From an uncultured Sutterella sp. (GTDB lineage: Bacteria > Pseudomonadota > Gammaproteobacteria > Burkholderiales > Burkholderiaceae_F), in contig USBS01000001.1 of assembly GCA_900552915.1 (NCBI GenBank), forward strand, positions 1 through 60,948: a DNA stretch of 60,948 nucleotides, in the 5' to 3' direction. The notes under the pieces were generated by a model, which worked only from the letters and a program-made list of their open reading frames with translations, did no database searches and was not told the DNA's origin. The stretch's first letter is position 1, and each line of letters starts with the position of its first letter. Below are positions 1-8,631 of the stretch, in pieces. Made by a program: the position numbers and the translations under genes.

Positions 1-49
<49 letters not shown>

Positions 50-56
50 GAATTCA

Positions 57-92
57 AAAAGGAGTCGTTTGAAAAAACGGCTCCTTTTTTCT
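57..92 (+). terminator. Rho-independent terminator of tRNA-Pro
   Basis: An inverted repeat (AAGGAGTCGTTT paired with AAACGGCTCCTT, one G-T pair) is followed by a long T run. It begins within ten bases of the tRNA CCA end, so it most likely ends the tRNA transcript. Confidence 0.8.
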
Positions 93-219
93 TTTTGTGC
101 TCCGCCATTTCAGGACCGCTCCGCCTAGAATTGAGTCAAGGACGTCCGATGCGATCCCTTCCTGCCGAGGCGGGAATACTTCGGACGAATGAGAGACGAG
201 AACAAGAAGAGGTCCGACT

Positions 220-831
220 ATGACAATGATCATTGGCATGACTGGCGGCATCGCCTGCGGCAAAACAGCAGCAACGGATGTCTTTCGCAATCTCGGCGTA
301 CCGGTGATCGATGCCGACGAGGTAAGCCGCGAGCTCACGGGCCCCGGCGGAAAAGCGCTGCCTGAAATTGCCGTTGCGTTCGGCGCCGACATGATCGGCA
401 CGCAGGGCATGAAGCGAGACCTGATGCGCGAAATCGTCTTTTCGGATCCCCGCGCCAAAGAAAAGCTCGAATCGATCCTGCACCCGATGATCAAGCGCGA
501 AATGTTCGAGCAGCTCAAAGCTGTCAAGGCCCCCTACGTCATCCTCTCGGTGCCGCTGCTGCTTGAAAGCGGCCGATGGGCCGACGCCGTCAAGCGCGTT
601 TTGGTCATTGACGTGAGCGAAGAAGAGCAAATCAACCGCCTCGTCTACGATCGTCATCTCGGTGAGGAACAGGCACGCGCCATCATTGATTCGCAGATTT
701 CACGCGACAAGCGCATTGCCAGCGCCGACGATCTGATCGACAACAGCGGCACGCTTGAAGAACTCGAGGAAAAGGTTAAAGGCCTGCATCAGTTCTATCT
801 GAAGATGGCCGAAGGCGAAATGGCATCCTGA
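220..831 (+). CDS. coaE: Dephospho-CoA kinase CoaE
   Basis: Last step of coenzyme A synthesis: phosphorylates the 3'-OH of dephospho-CoA with ATP in the cytoplasm. The 203-residue protein has the usual family length. A P-loop (GGIACGKT, residues 9-16) stands at the N-terminus and the next conserved segment reads VIDADEVSREL. The ATG at 220 is preceded by a purine-rich AAGAAGAGG. It converges on yacG; a coaE-yacG neighbourhood is common in proteobacteria, usually with pilD, which is absent here. Confidence 0.95.
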   Translation: MTMIIGMTGGIACGKTAATDVFRNLGVPVIDADEVSRELTGPGGKALPEIAVAFGADMIGTQGMKRDLMREIVFSDPRAKEKLESILHPMIKREMFEQLKAVKAPYVILSVPLLLESGRWADAVKRVLVIDVSEEEQINRLVYDRHLGEEQARAIIDSQISRDKRIASADDLIDNSGTLEELEEKVKGLHQFYLKMAEGEMAS

Positions 832-841
832 CGATACCCTC

Positions 842-883
842 AATAAAAAGGCACTGCTTGAGACCTCTTCCCGTGCAGTGCCT
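842..883 (-). terminator. Rho-independent terminator downstream of yacG
   Basis: Perfect 9-bp stem AGGCACTGC / GCAGTGCCT. Read on the minus strand it is followed by TTTTTATTG, so it serves the yacG operon. On the plus strand there is no T tract, so it is a weak coaE terminator at best. Confidence 0.8.
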
Positions 884-914
884 GTCGGTGAGCTCGCGCT
901 TCAGAATCGCGGGC

Positions 915-1139
915 TTACTTTTTGCTGCGCTCCTCTTCTTCCTTTTCACGCTGCATTTTCTCGAGCTGCTCGACGATGAGATCGGGATCGGCCGAGCCCG
1001 GCTCGCCGTGGATGACATACGAGCCGCTTGCCCATTCGCCCAAATCGATCAACTTGCAGCGTTCGGAGCAAAACGGGCGCCAGGGGCTATTCATGTCGTA
1101 CTCGTGCAGCTTCTTGCACGTCGGGCATTTCACCATCAT
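915..1139 (-). CDS. yacG: DNA gyrase inhibitor YacG (zinc-binding)
   Basis: Small zinc-ribbon protein; in E. coli YacG binds GyrB and inhibits gyrase. The Cys4 pattern is complete: CPTC near the start and C-x3-C (PFCSERCKLIDLGEW) about 16 residues later, with the typical LIDLGEWA motif and an acidic, lysine-rich tail. A TTG at 1157 would add six residues, but the ATG at 1139 has AAAGGA at good spacing and gives 74 residues, so it is preferred. It ends a minus-strand run (secA, argJ, DUF815, mutT, yacG) and lies 15 bases after the mutT-like stop. Confidence 0.9.
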   Translation of the reverse strand: MMVKCPTCKKLHEYDMNSPWRPFCSERCKLIDLGEWASGSYVIHGEPGSADPDLIVEQLEKMQREKEEEERSKK

Positions 1140-1153
1140 CTTCGTCGTCCTTT

Positions 1154-1897
1154 TCAAATCTCCACATAGACGCCCTGGGCGCCCAATTGAAGCAGTTCAT
1201 CATTTTCCTGCGCATTATCGGTGGCTGCAACGTACAAAGGCAACCGCTGCCGCGCCACTTGAAGAATGCCGCGCCCATCGGCCTGCGGACGAATCGCTCC
1301 TACAAGCCACTCCTGCAGTTCCGGCTGCGCGGTCTCGTCTTCGGTTGCAAACCACTGGCGGCACACAATGAGCGGCACGCCGAGGCTCTTTGCGAAAGCT
1401 TCCTTTTGAGACGTAAGCTCAGGCGTCATCAGAGCCTTCGCGCCGCTGGCTTCAAATGCTTCAACCGTCGGCAGCGCATCGCCTCTTGCGAGCGCCACAC
1501 GCTGCGGCAGCATCAGTCGTTCGATCACGAGCGCGCACATCGGAAGTAGCTTTTCACTCTGCGCTTCCTTGAGTGTCGCAAACCACCGGAAGGTCTGATG
1601 TTCAAGCGATTCGGGCTCCCCTTCCCATTCGGTGATGCGGCAGAAGTGAAGACGCACATAAGCGTGCGGGTATTCGCGCTCGAACACAAACCAAGTGCTT
1701 GCTTTCTTAACCGTCACGGCGAGCTCTTCGGCATATTCGCGGGCAAGCGCCTGCAGCACCGTTTCGCCGGCTTCGAGCTTACCTCCGGGAAACTCCCACC
1801 AACCGGCGTAGGGCTTGCCTTGCGGGCGGCTTGCCATTAAAAACCGTCCGTCGCGATCAACCAGAACGCCGACGGCCACTTCGGTTACTTCACGCAT
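1154..1897 (-). CDS. MutT-like Nudix hydrolase with extra C-terminal domain
   Basis: 247 residues. The N-terminal ~130 residues form a MutT-type Nudix domain: a GWWEFPGGK lead-in and a Nudix box from G-x5-E (GKLEAGE) to REYAEEL, with the last Gly of the consensus replaced by Ala. MutT removes 8-oxo-dGTP from the nucleotide pool. The C-terminal ~110 residues (PTVEAFEASGAKALMTPE to LGAQGVYVEI) sit where many beta- and gammaproteobacterial MutT proteins carry a ThiE-like half; here it is short and lacks recognisable thiamine-phosphate synthase motifs. Only two bases separate it from the DUF815 stop, so co-translation is likely. Oxidised-nucleotide sanitation is inferred from the box only. Confidence 0.87.
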   Translation of the reverse strand: MREVTEVAVGVLVDRDGRFLMASRPQGKPYAGWWEFPGGKLEAGETVLQALAREYAEELAVTVKKASTWFVFEREYPHAYVRLHFCRITEWEGEPESLEHQTFRWFATLKEAQSEKLLPMCALVIERLMLPQRVALARGDALPTVEAFEASGAKALMTPELTSQKEAFAKSLGVPLIVCRQWFATEDETAQPELQEWLVGAIRPQADGRGILQVARQRLPLYVAATDNAQENDELLQLGAQGVYVEI

Positions 1898-1899
1898 TT

Positions 1900-2820
1900 T
1901 TAGGCCTTTGTTTTCAACGCCTCACGAGCACCCACCATTTTGGCGAACTGCATCGCCACACGACCGCTTCGGCCTCCGCGCTCGATCGCCCACTGAACCG
2001 CTTCCAGACGCAGTTCTTCGGATCGACGCACGGCTTCGGGCACCTCATAAAGCTCACAAGCTTGATCCAACACCTTGAGATACTCGGCCTGCGAGAACGG
2101 ATAAAAGGAAAGCCACAGTCCGAAGCGTTCTGCAAGCGAAAGCTTTTCTTCGAGCACTTCTCCGGGGTGCAGATCCCCGTTTTCGTCGAGTTCGGACGTG
2201 AGATTGTCGCTTGCGGGCTCGGGCATCAAATGCCGACGATTGCTCGTGGCGTAGACCAGAATGTGATTGCCGCCCGTAGAAACCGAACCGTCCAAAGCTG
2301 CCTTCAGAGCTTTATAGCCGCTCTCGCCCAGCTCGAACGAAAGGTCGTCGCAATAAAGGATGAAGCGCTCGCTGCGGTCCTCGAGCGTATGAACAATCTC
2401 AAAGAGATCGCGCAGATCTTCTTTGCCCACCTCAATCAGGCGCAGCCCCGCGTCAAAAAAACGTGCTGCGCAGCCCCGGATAAGCGAACTCTTGCCCGTG
2501 CCGCGAGCTCCGGTCAAAAGCACATTGTTGGCCGGAAGCCCCTGTACAAATGCCGCCGTGTTGTCCAAAAGAAGCTTCTTTTGCCGATCGACGTAGAGCA
2601 GATGATCGAGGTCAACGGACGCAAAGGATTCCACGGGCATCAGGCGCCCCAACTCTGTACCAAGATAGGTGCGCTTCACCCATCGATAGACCGGAGCACT
2701 CCAGTCGAAATCTTCCGCCGCAGGAGGCAACAGTTGGCCGAAGCGAAGCAAAAGCTCGGCAGCAAGCTTTTCCGTGCCGCCTTCGGCGAGAATTTTGACC
2801 AAATCTTTTGCTTGAGACAT
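1900..2820 (-). CDS. DUF815-family AAA ATPase
   Basis: Predicted 306-residue P-loop ATPase of the DUF815 family, whose cellular role is not established. Walker A is GARGTGKSS (residues 104-112) and Walker B FILYCDDLSF (~153-162). The C-terminal part has the family's SERFGLWLSF-like segment (LAERFGLWLSFYPF) and a GGRSGRVAMQF motif near the end. A reading frame continues upstream to 2916 but would overlap argJ; ATG 2820, four bases after the argJ stop, is chosen. The mutT-DUF815-argJ-secA order is conserved in Burkholderiales, which supports the call but not a function. Confidence 0.85.
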   Translation of the reverse strand: MSQAKDLVKILAEGGTEKLAAELLLRFGQLLPPAAEDFDWSAPVYRWVKRTYLGTELGRLMPVESFASVDLDHLLYVDRQKKLLLDNTAAFVQGLPANNVLLTGARGTGKSSLIRGCAARFFDAGLRLIEVGKEDLRDLFEIVHTLEDRSERFILYCDDLSFELGESGYKALKAALDGSVSTGGNHILVYATSNRRHLMPEPASDNLTSELDENGDLHPGEVLEEKLSLAERFGLWLSFYPFSQAEYLKVLDQACELYEVPEAVRRSEELRLEAVQWAIERGGRSGRVAMQFAKMVGAREALKTKA

Positions 2821-2824
2821 AGGC

Positions 2825-4051
2825 TTAACTGCGATAGTCGGCATTGATCGAAACGTAGTCGTGCGAAAGGTCTGTCGTCCAAACGGTTTCTTCGGCCGAT
2901 CCTCGCCCCAGATCAATGCGCACGAGAATTTCCGGCTTGGCCATCACACGCACCCCGTCTTCTTCCTTGTACTCGGAAGCTCGCCCGCCATTGCGGGCAA
3001 CCTGAACATCATCGAGCCACAGGTTGACCTGCCCGGCATCAAGATCGGCCACGCGGGCATTGCCCACGGCCGCGAGAATTCGCCCGAGATTGGGATCGGA
3101 CGCAAAAAAAGCGGTCTTCACCAAAGGCGACCGCGCCACCGAGTAGCACACCTGAAGAGCTTCGGCCTGCGTGCGGGCGCCCTGCACATTCACCGTGATG
3201 AATTTCGTCGCGCCTTCGCCGTCGCGCACCATCGACTGCGCCAAATGCCGCGCCACAATCGTAAGCGCCTCGACAAGCGCTTCAAAGCGGGGATCGGCTT
3301 CGGATTCGACGACAAGTTCGCTTTTGCCGGTGGCAATGACGATGAAGGAGTCGTTCGTGCTGGTGTCGCCGTCGACCGTGATGCGGTTAAAGCTCGCATC
3401 GGCAACGCGCTTGGCAACCTTGGCAAGCACGTCGGGCGCAACTCCCGCGTCGGTTGCAATAAAGCCCAGCATCGTAGCCATGTTCGGCTCAATCATGCCG
3501 GAGCCCTTGCTGATGCCCGTGATCGTCAAAAGTTTGCCGTCGATGATTGCCTTGCTCGAAAAAGCCTTCGAAACCGTATCGGTCGTCATAATGGCCTGAG
3601 CCGCTTCAATCCAGTTGTCGGCCGAGAGATTTTCAACTGCTTTGGGAATACCGGCCAGCAAGCGATCCATGGGCAGCGGCTCCATGATGACGCCGGTAGA
3701 AAAAACGAGCGTTTCTTCGGACTTGCATCCGAGCTCGCGAGCGAGCGCCTCGCACTCGGCCTTCGCATCGGCCAAGCCCGCCTCGCCGGTGCCGGCATTG
3801 GCAATTCCGGTGTTGACCACCAGACCACGAACCGCCTTCGTTACGGACTGATGCGCGCGGCACACCTGCACCGGCGCCGCGGCAAAGCGATTCTGGGTAA
3901 ACACACCCGCTGCGTTCGTGCCCTGCGCAAACCGCATCACCATCATGTCGCGGCGGTTGGGCTTACGGATTGCCGCCATCGTCGTCCCGAGTTCAACACC
4001 TGCCACAGCAAAAATCGCCTTGGGATCGGGCGGCAAAAGATTGACTGCCAT
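2825..4051 (-). CDS. argJ: Bifunctional ornithine acetyltransferase / N-acetylglutamate synthase ArgJ
   Basis: Transfers acetyl from N-acetylornithine to glutamate in the cyclic arginine pathway and can make acetylglutamate from acetyl-CoA. 408 residues, normal length. The self-cleavage/nucleophile motif KGSGMIEPNMATMLGF places the catalytic Thr at about residue 193; TDTVSKAF and TVDGDTSTND are also typical. AAGGAG stands just before the ATG at 4051. It lies downstream of secA, from which a strong terminator separates it. Confidence 0.95.
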   Translation of the reverse strand: MAVNLLPPDPKAIFAVAGVELGTTMAAIRKPNRRDMMVMRFAQGTNAAGVFTQNRFAAAPVQVCRAHQSVTKAVRGLVVNTGIANAGTGEAGLADAKAECEALARELGCKSEETLVFSTGVIMEPLPMDRLLAGIPKAVENLSADNWIEAAQAIMTTDTVSKAFSSKAIIDGKLLTITGISKGSGMIEPNMATMLGFIATDAGVAPDVLAKVAKRVADASFNRITVDGDTSTNDSFIVIATGKSELVVESEADPRFEALVEALTIVARHLAQSMVRDGEGATKFITVNVQGARTQAEALQVCYSVARSPLVKTAFFASDPNLGRILAAVGNARVADLDAGQVNLWLDDVQVARNGGRASEYKEEDGVRVMAKPEILVRIDLGRGSAEETVWTTDLSHDYVSINADYRS

Positions 4052-4170
4052 GCCTGAAGACTCCTTATTGTTTTTTTATTCTGTTGCACACCGCAGCCGA
4101 GTTTCCGCGTGTGCGCCGACTGCCTAATTATGCTCCTGCGGCACAGCCGAACCGCATCTATTCAGACAAC

Positions 4171-4222
4171 AAAAAAACTCCTGCGCCAAACGGTTCGTGA
4201 GAAAACCGCCGAAACGCAGGAG
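4171..4222 (-). terminator. Terminator downstream of secA
   Basis: Minus-strand hairpin with outer stem GCTCCTGCG / CGCAGGAG and an inner GGTTTT/AACC stem, followed by TTTTTTTG. It lies about 30 bases after the secA stop and closes that transcript before argJ. Confidence 0.85.
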
Positions 4223-4251
4223 CTTTGCTTAACCGCAAGTGCTCGGATCGA

Positions 4252-6936
4252 TCACTTCAGCTTGCCGTGGCAGTCCTTGAAGCGCTTGCCGGAGCCGCAC
4301 GGGCACGGATCGTTGCGGCCCACATGCGAGAAATCCAGAGCGGGCGCATCGTCGTGCTGCGTGGCGGAATTTTCCAGTCGAGACTGACCGGCCTGCTGAC
4401 TTGCTTCAGCCGCCTGCTGAGCTTCTTCGGGCAACTGGATCTGGACATGCATCAGCACGCGGCAGACGCCTTCGCGAACGGTATCAAGCAGCGTTTCGAA
4501 CATGGAGAACGCTTCGCGCTTGTATTCCTGCTTGGGCTGCTTCTGAGCGTAACCGCGCAGATAGATGCCCTGTCGCAGCGCGTCGAGAGCCGTAATGTGC
4601 TGGCGCCAGGTCGTATCGAGCACCTGCAGCAACACATGGCGGCAGAAGCCTGCCCATGCATCGTGGCCGACCAGATCTTCCTTGGCTTTTTCGATGGCGT
4701 TTGCCGTCTCGATAAGCTTCTTCAAAAGATCTTCGTCGGTCGTATCGTTGCTCGCTTCGAGCATGCCCTTCATATCGATGTCGATGCCCCAGTTGGACTT
4801 GAGTTCGCTCAAAAGACCGTCAAGATCCCACTGTTCTTCGACCGTTTCAGCCGGCACGCGGGCACGGAACAGATCCGTGAAATACCCTTCGCGCAGGTTG
4901 TTGATCATTTCGCTGACGTCGGTGCTTTCGAGAATTTCGTTGCGCAGACGATAGATTTCACGGCGCTGATCGTTTTGCACGTCGTCAAACTCAAGCAGCT
5001 GCTTGCGAATGTCGTAGTTGCGGCCTTCGACCTTGCGCTGAGCGCTCTCGATCATGCGGGTGAGCATCTTGCTTTCGATCGCCACGCCCTCTTCGAGCTT
5101 AAGTCGGTCGGCAATGGCACGCATACGATCGCCGCCGAAAATGCGAAGCAGCTGGTCTTCCATCGACAGATAGAACACGGAACTGCCCGGGTCGCCCTGA
5201 CGGCCGGATCGGCCGCGCAGCTGATTGTCGATGCGGCGGGATTCGTGACGCTCGCTGCCGATAATGCGCAAGCCGCCGGCAGCAACCACTTGATCGTGCT
5301 GCACCTGCCATTCGGCCTTGAGCGCGGCAATCTTGGCTTCCTTTTCTTCAGCCGAGAGCGTGTCGTCGGCACGGATTTCGTCGACCTGATGATTGATGCC
5401 GCCGCCCAGCACAATGTCGGTACCGCGGCCGGCCATGTTGGTCGCAATCGTCACCATGCCGAGGCGCCCGGCTTCAAGCACCACCTGAGCTTCACGTTCG
5501 TGCTGCTTTGCGTTCAGAACGTTGTGCGCAATGCCTTCCTTGGTGAGCATCTGCGAAATGCGTTCGGAATTTTCAATCGAGGTTGTGCCGACCAGCACAG
5601 GCTGACCGCGTCCCTGACATTCCTTAATGTCCTCGATGATCGCCGCGTATTTTTCGTTTTCGGTGCGGTAGACCTTGTCCTGCTGGTCAACTCGGATCAT
5701 CTGGCGGTTGGTCGGAATCACCACGGTTTCAAGACCGTAGATGTCCTGGAATTCGTAGGCTTCGGTATCGGCCGTACCGGTCATGCCCGCCAGCTTCTTG
5801 TACATGCGGAAGTAGTTCTGGAACGTGATGGAAGCCATCGTCTGGTTTTCCTGACGAATTTCCACGCCTTCCTTGGCTTCCACTGCCTGATGCAAGCCGT
5901 CGGACCAGCGGCGGCCGGGCATAAGGCGTCCGGTGAATTCGTCGACGATGATGACTTCGCCGTTCTGAACCACGTACTGCTGATCGCGGAAAAAGAGCGT
6001 ATGCGCACGCAACGAAGCATTCAGATGGTGCATCAGAATGATGTTCTGCGGCGAGTAAAGGCTCGAGCCGTTGGCAATCAGACCGCGCTCGGTGAGGATC
6101 TTTTCAACCTTCTCGTGTCCCTTTTCGGAGAGGTACACCTGATGGGCCTTTTCGTCGACCCAATAGTCGCCTTCGCCCTTTTCGTCGGCCTGGCGCGTGA
6201 GAAGCGGCGGAATCTGATTGACAGCCTTGTAAAGATCGGTGTTGTCGTCGGCTGCACCCGAGATGATGAGCGGCGTACGCGCTTCGTCGATCAGAATCGA
6301 GTCGACTTCGTCGACGATGGCGTAGTGCAGAGGACGCTGACGGCGGTTGCCGACTTCGTACTCCATGTTGTCGCGCAGGTAGTCGAAGCCGAATTCGTTG
6401 TTCGTGCCGTACGTAATGTCGGCGGCGTAGGCAATCTTCTTCGATTCGGTGTCCTGCTGGGAAAGAATCGTGCCAACCGACATGCCGAGGAAGTTATAAA
6501 GGCGTCCCATCCAGGCCGCGTCGCGGCTGGCAAGGTAATCGTTGACGGTCACAACATGCACGCCCTTGGCGGGAAGCGCATTCAAGTACACGGCAAGCGT
6601 TGCAGTGAGCGTCTTGCCTTCACCGGTGCGCATTTCGGCGATCTTGCCGTCGTTCAGAACCATGCCGCCGATGAGCTGAACGTCGAAGTGGCGCATGCCG
6701 AGAACTCGGCGGCTGGCTTCGCGCACAACCGCGAACGCTTCGGGCAACAGCGCATCGAGCGTTTCGCCCTTTTCAAGGCGATCGCGGAATTCGGCAGTCT
6801 TGCCCTGCAGCTGCTCGTCGGTAAGAGCCTGCATCTGAGGCTCGAGCTTGTTGATCTGGGCGCAGCGCTTGCGGTACTGACGAACCAAACGGTCGTTGCG
6901 GCTGCCGAAAATCTTGGTAAGGAACGAATCAAACAT
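4252..6936 (-). CDS. secA: Preprotein translocase ATPase SecA
   Basis: Motor of the general secretion pathway: drives preproteins through SecYEG with ATP. 894 residues. Visible are Walker A MRTGEGKT (~102-109), the DEAD-like DEVDSIL, the arginine-rich RGRSGRQGDPGSS motif of the second helicase domain, and a C-terminal zinc/SecB-binding tail CPCGSGKRFKDCHG. No strong Shine-Dalgarno is seen before ATG 6936. Divergent from the DciA-like gene across 262 bp. Confidence 0.98.
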   Translation of the reverse strand: MFDSFLTKIFGSRNDRLVRQYRKRCAQINKLEPQMQALTDEQLQGKTAEFRDRLEKGETLDALLPEAFAVVREASRRVLGMRHFDVQLIGGMVLNDGKIAEMRTGEGKTLTATLAVYLNALPAKGVHVVTVNDYLASRDAAWMGRLYNFLGMSVGTILSQQDTESKKIAYAADITYGTNNEFGFDYLRDNMEYEVGNRRQRPLHYAIVDEVDSILIDEARTPLIISGAADDNTDLYKAVNQIPPLLTRQADEKGEGDYWVDEKAHQVYLSEKGHEKVEKILTERGLIANGSSLYSPQNIILMHHLNASLRAHTLFFRDQQYVVQNGEVIIVDEFTGRLMPGRRWSDGLHQAVEAKEGVEIRQENQTMASITFQNYFRMYKKLAGMTGTADTEAYEFQDIYGLETVVIPTNRQMIRVDQQDKVYRTENEKYAAIIEDIKECQGRGQPVLVGTTSIENSERISQMLTKEGIAHNVLNAKQHEREAQVVLEAGRLGMVTIATNMAGRGTDIVLGGGINHQVDEIRADDTLSAEEKEAKIAALKAEWQVQHDQVVAAGGLRIIGSERHESRRIDNQLRGRSGRQGDPGSSVFYLSMEDQLLRIFGGDRMRAIADRLKLEEGVAIESKMLTRMIESAQRKVEGRNYDIRKQLLEFDDVQNDQRREIYRLRNEILESTDVSEMINNLREGYFTDLFRARVPAETVEEQWDLDGLLSELKSNWGIDIDMKGMLEASNDTTDEDLLKKLIETANAIEKAKEDLVGHDAWAGFCRHVLLQVLDTTWRQHITALDALRQGIYLRGYAQKQPKQEYKREAFSMFETLLDTVREGVCRVLMHVQIQLPEEAQQAAEASQQAGQSRLENSATQHDDAPALDFSHVGRNDPCPCGSGKRFKDCHGKLK

Positions 6937-7198
6937 ATATCAACCGGTTAAGTGTGCACTACCGCAAAAACGGCGGACAAAACAGTACGCGGCGGCAGTA
7001 CAAAAAACGGGCACAACATCGCCTGCGACGTCATGCTCGCACAATGGCGCTAATTATAAGCAAACGCACAATCGCCTTTCGTTTGGATATTTTTCGAGAT
7101 TGTTCCTGTTTCTTTCCGAAGAAAAGCGAGAAGAATTCGCGCTCCGGCTGTAGACTAAAGCGCACATCGGTATTGAACGCTTTTCGCTATTTTTCCTC

Positions 7199-7696
7199 AT
7201 GACCGCCAACGTACGCATCACGCGCGCCAATGCACGTTCCTTTGCCCAGATCAGTCTTGACCGAACCATGTCGGAAAACCTCGGTCAGGAGCTCTTCGAC
7301 GTTCGGCGTATCGCCCGCGTGCTCCAGCCTCTGGCCAAGAGCCTCAATGTCGGTCTCAACGTCGCCGACATCCGCAATCTGCGCCGCGAAAACGGTGAAA
7401 TCGTGATTCTGGTAAAGAACCCCGCGCAGCACGCTAAGCTGCGTCAGGTGCTGCCCAGGCTGCAGATGAAACTTGAAGAAGCGGGGTATCGCGATCAAAT
7501 CAAGCTGCGGATCAATCCGCCCGTTCCGGGGCCTGAGCTGCGGCAAAACCTTGCGCTCGGGCAGCCGCGAAGCGCTTCGGAGCAGAGCATCGAAACCATT
7601 CGCAAAAAAGCCGAGAGCTTGAAGCCCTCGGCTGTGAAAGATGCATTGGCGTCACTGGCAAAAACGCTCGAAGCAGTGACCCCGCCGAAATCCTAA
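7199..7696 (+). CDS. DUF721/DciA-like protein
   Basis: 165 residues with a DUF721-like core (about residues 30-105). Members of this family include DciA, a loader of the replicative helicase DnaB in bacteria that lack DnaC. The secA - DUF721 - lpxC neighbourhood is typical of betaproteobacteria and is the main support, since the family has few invariant residues. The start is uncertain: ATG 7199 has no clear ribosome site and an internal ATG occurs at 7269. Its end overlaps the convergent lpxC stop by four bases. Confidence 0.65.
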   Translation: MTANVRITRANARSFAQISLDRTMSENLGQELFDVRRIARVLQPLAKSLNVGLNVADIRNLRRENGEIVILVKNPAQHAKLRQVLPRLQMKLEEAGYRDQIKLRINPPVPGPELRQNLALGQPRSASEQSIETIRKKAESLKPSAVKDALASLAKTLEAVTPPKS

Positions 7697-8619
7697 ATAG
7701 CGGCGCTGGCGTAATCTCCCGCAACCGATTCGTCTTCCTTGAACGGACGGTTGGAGGCCTTCACCTCGGCAATTTCCCAAGAAGAGGGATCGGCCAAAAG
7801 CGCACGAAGCAACCGATTGTTGAGTGCATGACCCGACTTGTAAGCCACGTAGCGCGCCAGCAGCGGGTGACCGAGCACATACAGATCTCCCATGGCGTCG
7901 AGCATTTTGTGCTTGACGAACTCGTCGTCGGAACGAAGACCGCCCACGTTGAGCACGCGGAATTCATCCATCACGATGGCGTTCTCAAGCGTGCCGCCCT
8001 TAGCCAGCCCCATGGAGCGCAACAGCTCCACTTCGGAGACAAAACCGAAGGTGCGGGCGCGGCTTACGGCCTGCTCGTAGGTTTCCTGCCCCAGATCAAC
8101 AACGGCGTGCTGCACGGTTGAGTCAATAGCGGGATGACCGAAGGCAATCGTGAAGTCGAGGATCATGCCCTCGTGCGGTTCCAAACGCGCCCACTTGTCT
8201 CCGTCTCGCACTTCAACGGGCTTTTTTACGCGCACAAAGCGTCGCGGCACAGGCTGCTCAAGAATGCCGGCACTGCGAATGAGATAAACAAAGGAAGCCC
8301 CCGATCCATCCATGATCGGAATTTCCGGCGCATTGATCTCGATGATCAGGTTGTCGATCGCCAGCCCGTTCAAGGCACTCATCAAGTGCTCGATCGTCGA
8401 GACGATCACCTTGCCTTCGTTGAGCGTCGTTGCCATGCGCGTGTCGTTGACGGACTCGGCGCGGCTCGGCAGATCCACGGGCGGCGTCACGTCGACGCGG
8501 CGAAAAACAATCCCGTTGTCAGGCGGCGCCGGACGCATGACAAGCTTCACTTTGCGGCCGGAATGCAGTCCGATGCCGACCGCCGAAATCGTCTGCTTGA
8601 TCGTTCGCTGCTTGATCAT
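7693..8619 (-). CDS. lpxC: UDP-3-O-acyl-N-acetylglucosamine deacetylase LpxC
   Basis: Committed step of lipid A synthesis, a zinc-dependent deacetylase. 308 residues. The zinc ligands are visible: STIEHLMSA (His78) and KHKMLDAMGD (His and Asp near residue 240). The N-terminal MIKQRTIKQTISAVGIGLHSG is classic. It follows ftsZ by 12 bases on the same strand, the usual ftsZ-lpxC pair. The gene confirms a Gram-negative envelope. Confidence 0.97.
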   Translation of the reverse strand: MIKQRTIKQTISAVGIGLHSGRKVKLVMRPAPPDNGIVFRRVDVTPPVDLPSRAESVNDTRMATTLNEGKVIVSTIEHLMSALNGLAIDNLIIEINAPEIPIMDGSGASFVYLIRSAGILEQPVPRRFVRVKKPVEVRDGDKWARLEPHEGMILDFTIAFGHPAIDSTVQHAVVDLGQETYEQAVSRARTFGFVSEVELLRSMGLAKGGTLENAIVMDEFRVLNVGGLRSDDEFVKHKMLDAMGDLYVLGHPLLARYVAYKSGHALNNRLLRALLADPSSWEIAEVKASNRPFKEDESVAGDYASAAI

Positions 8620-8631
8620 GCCCGACTGCTG

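Noticed and set aside
2861..4057. 398-codon frame opposite argJ
   Set aside because: Antisense to argJ; no recognisable domain.
4225..6951. 908-codon open frame on the plus strand opposite secA
   Set aside because: Mirror of secA; long antisense frames are common opposite GC-rich coding sequence. Its protein has no family motifs and SecA is unambiguous.
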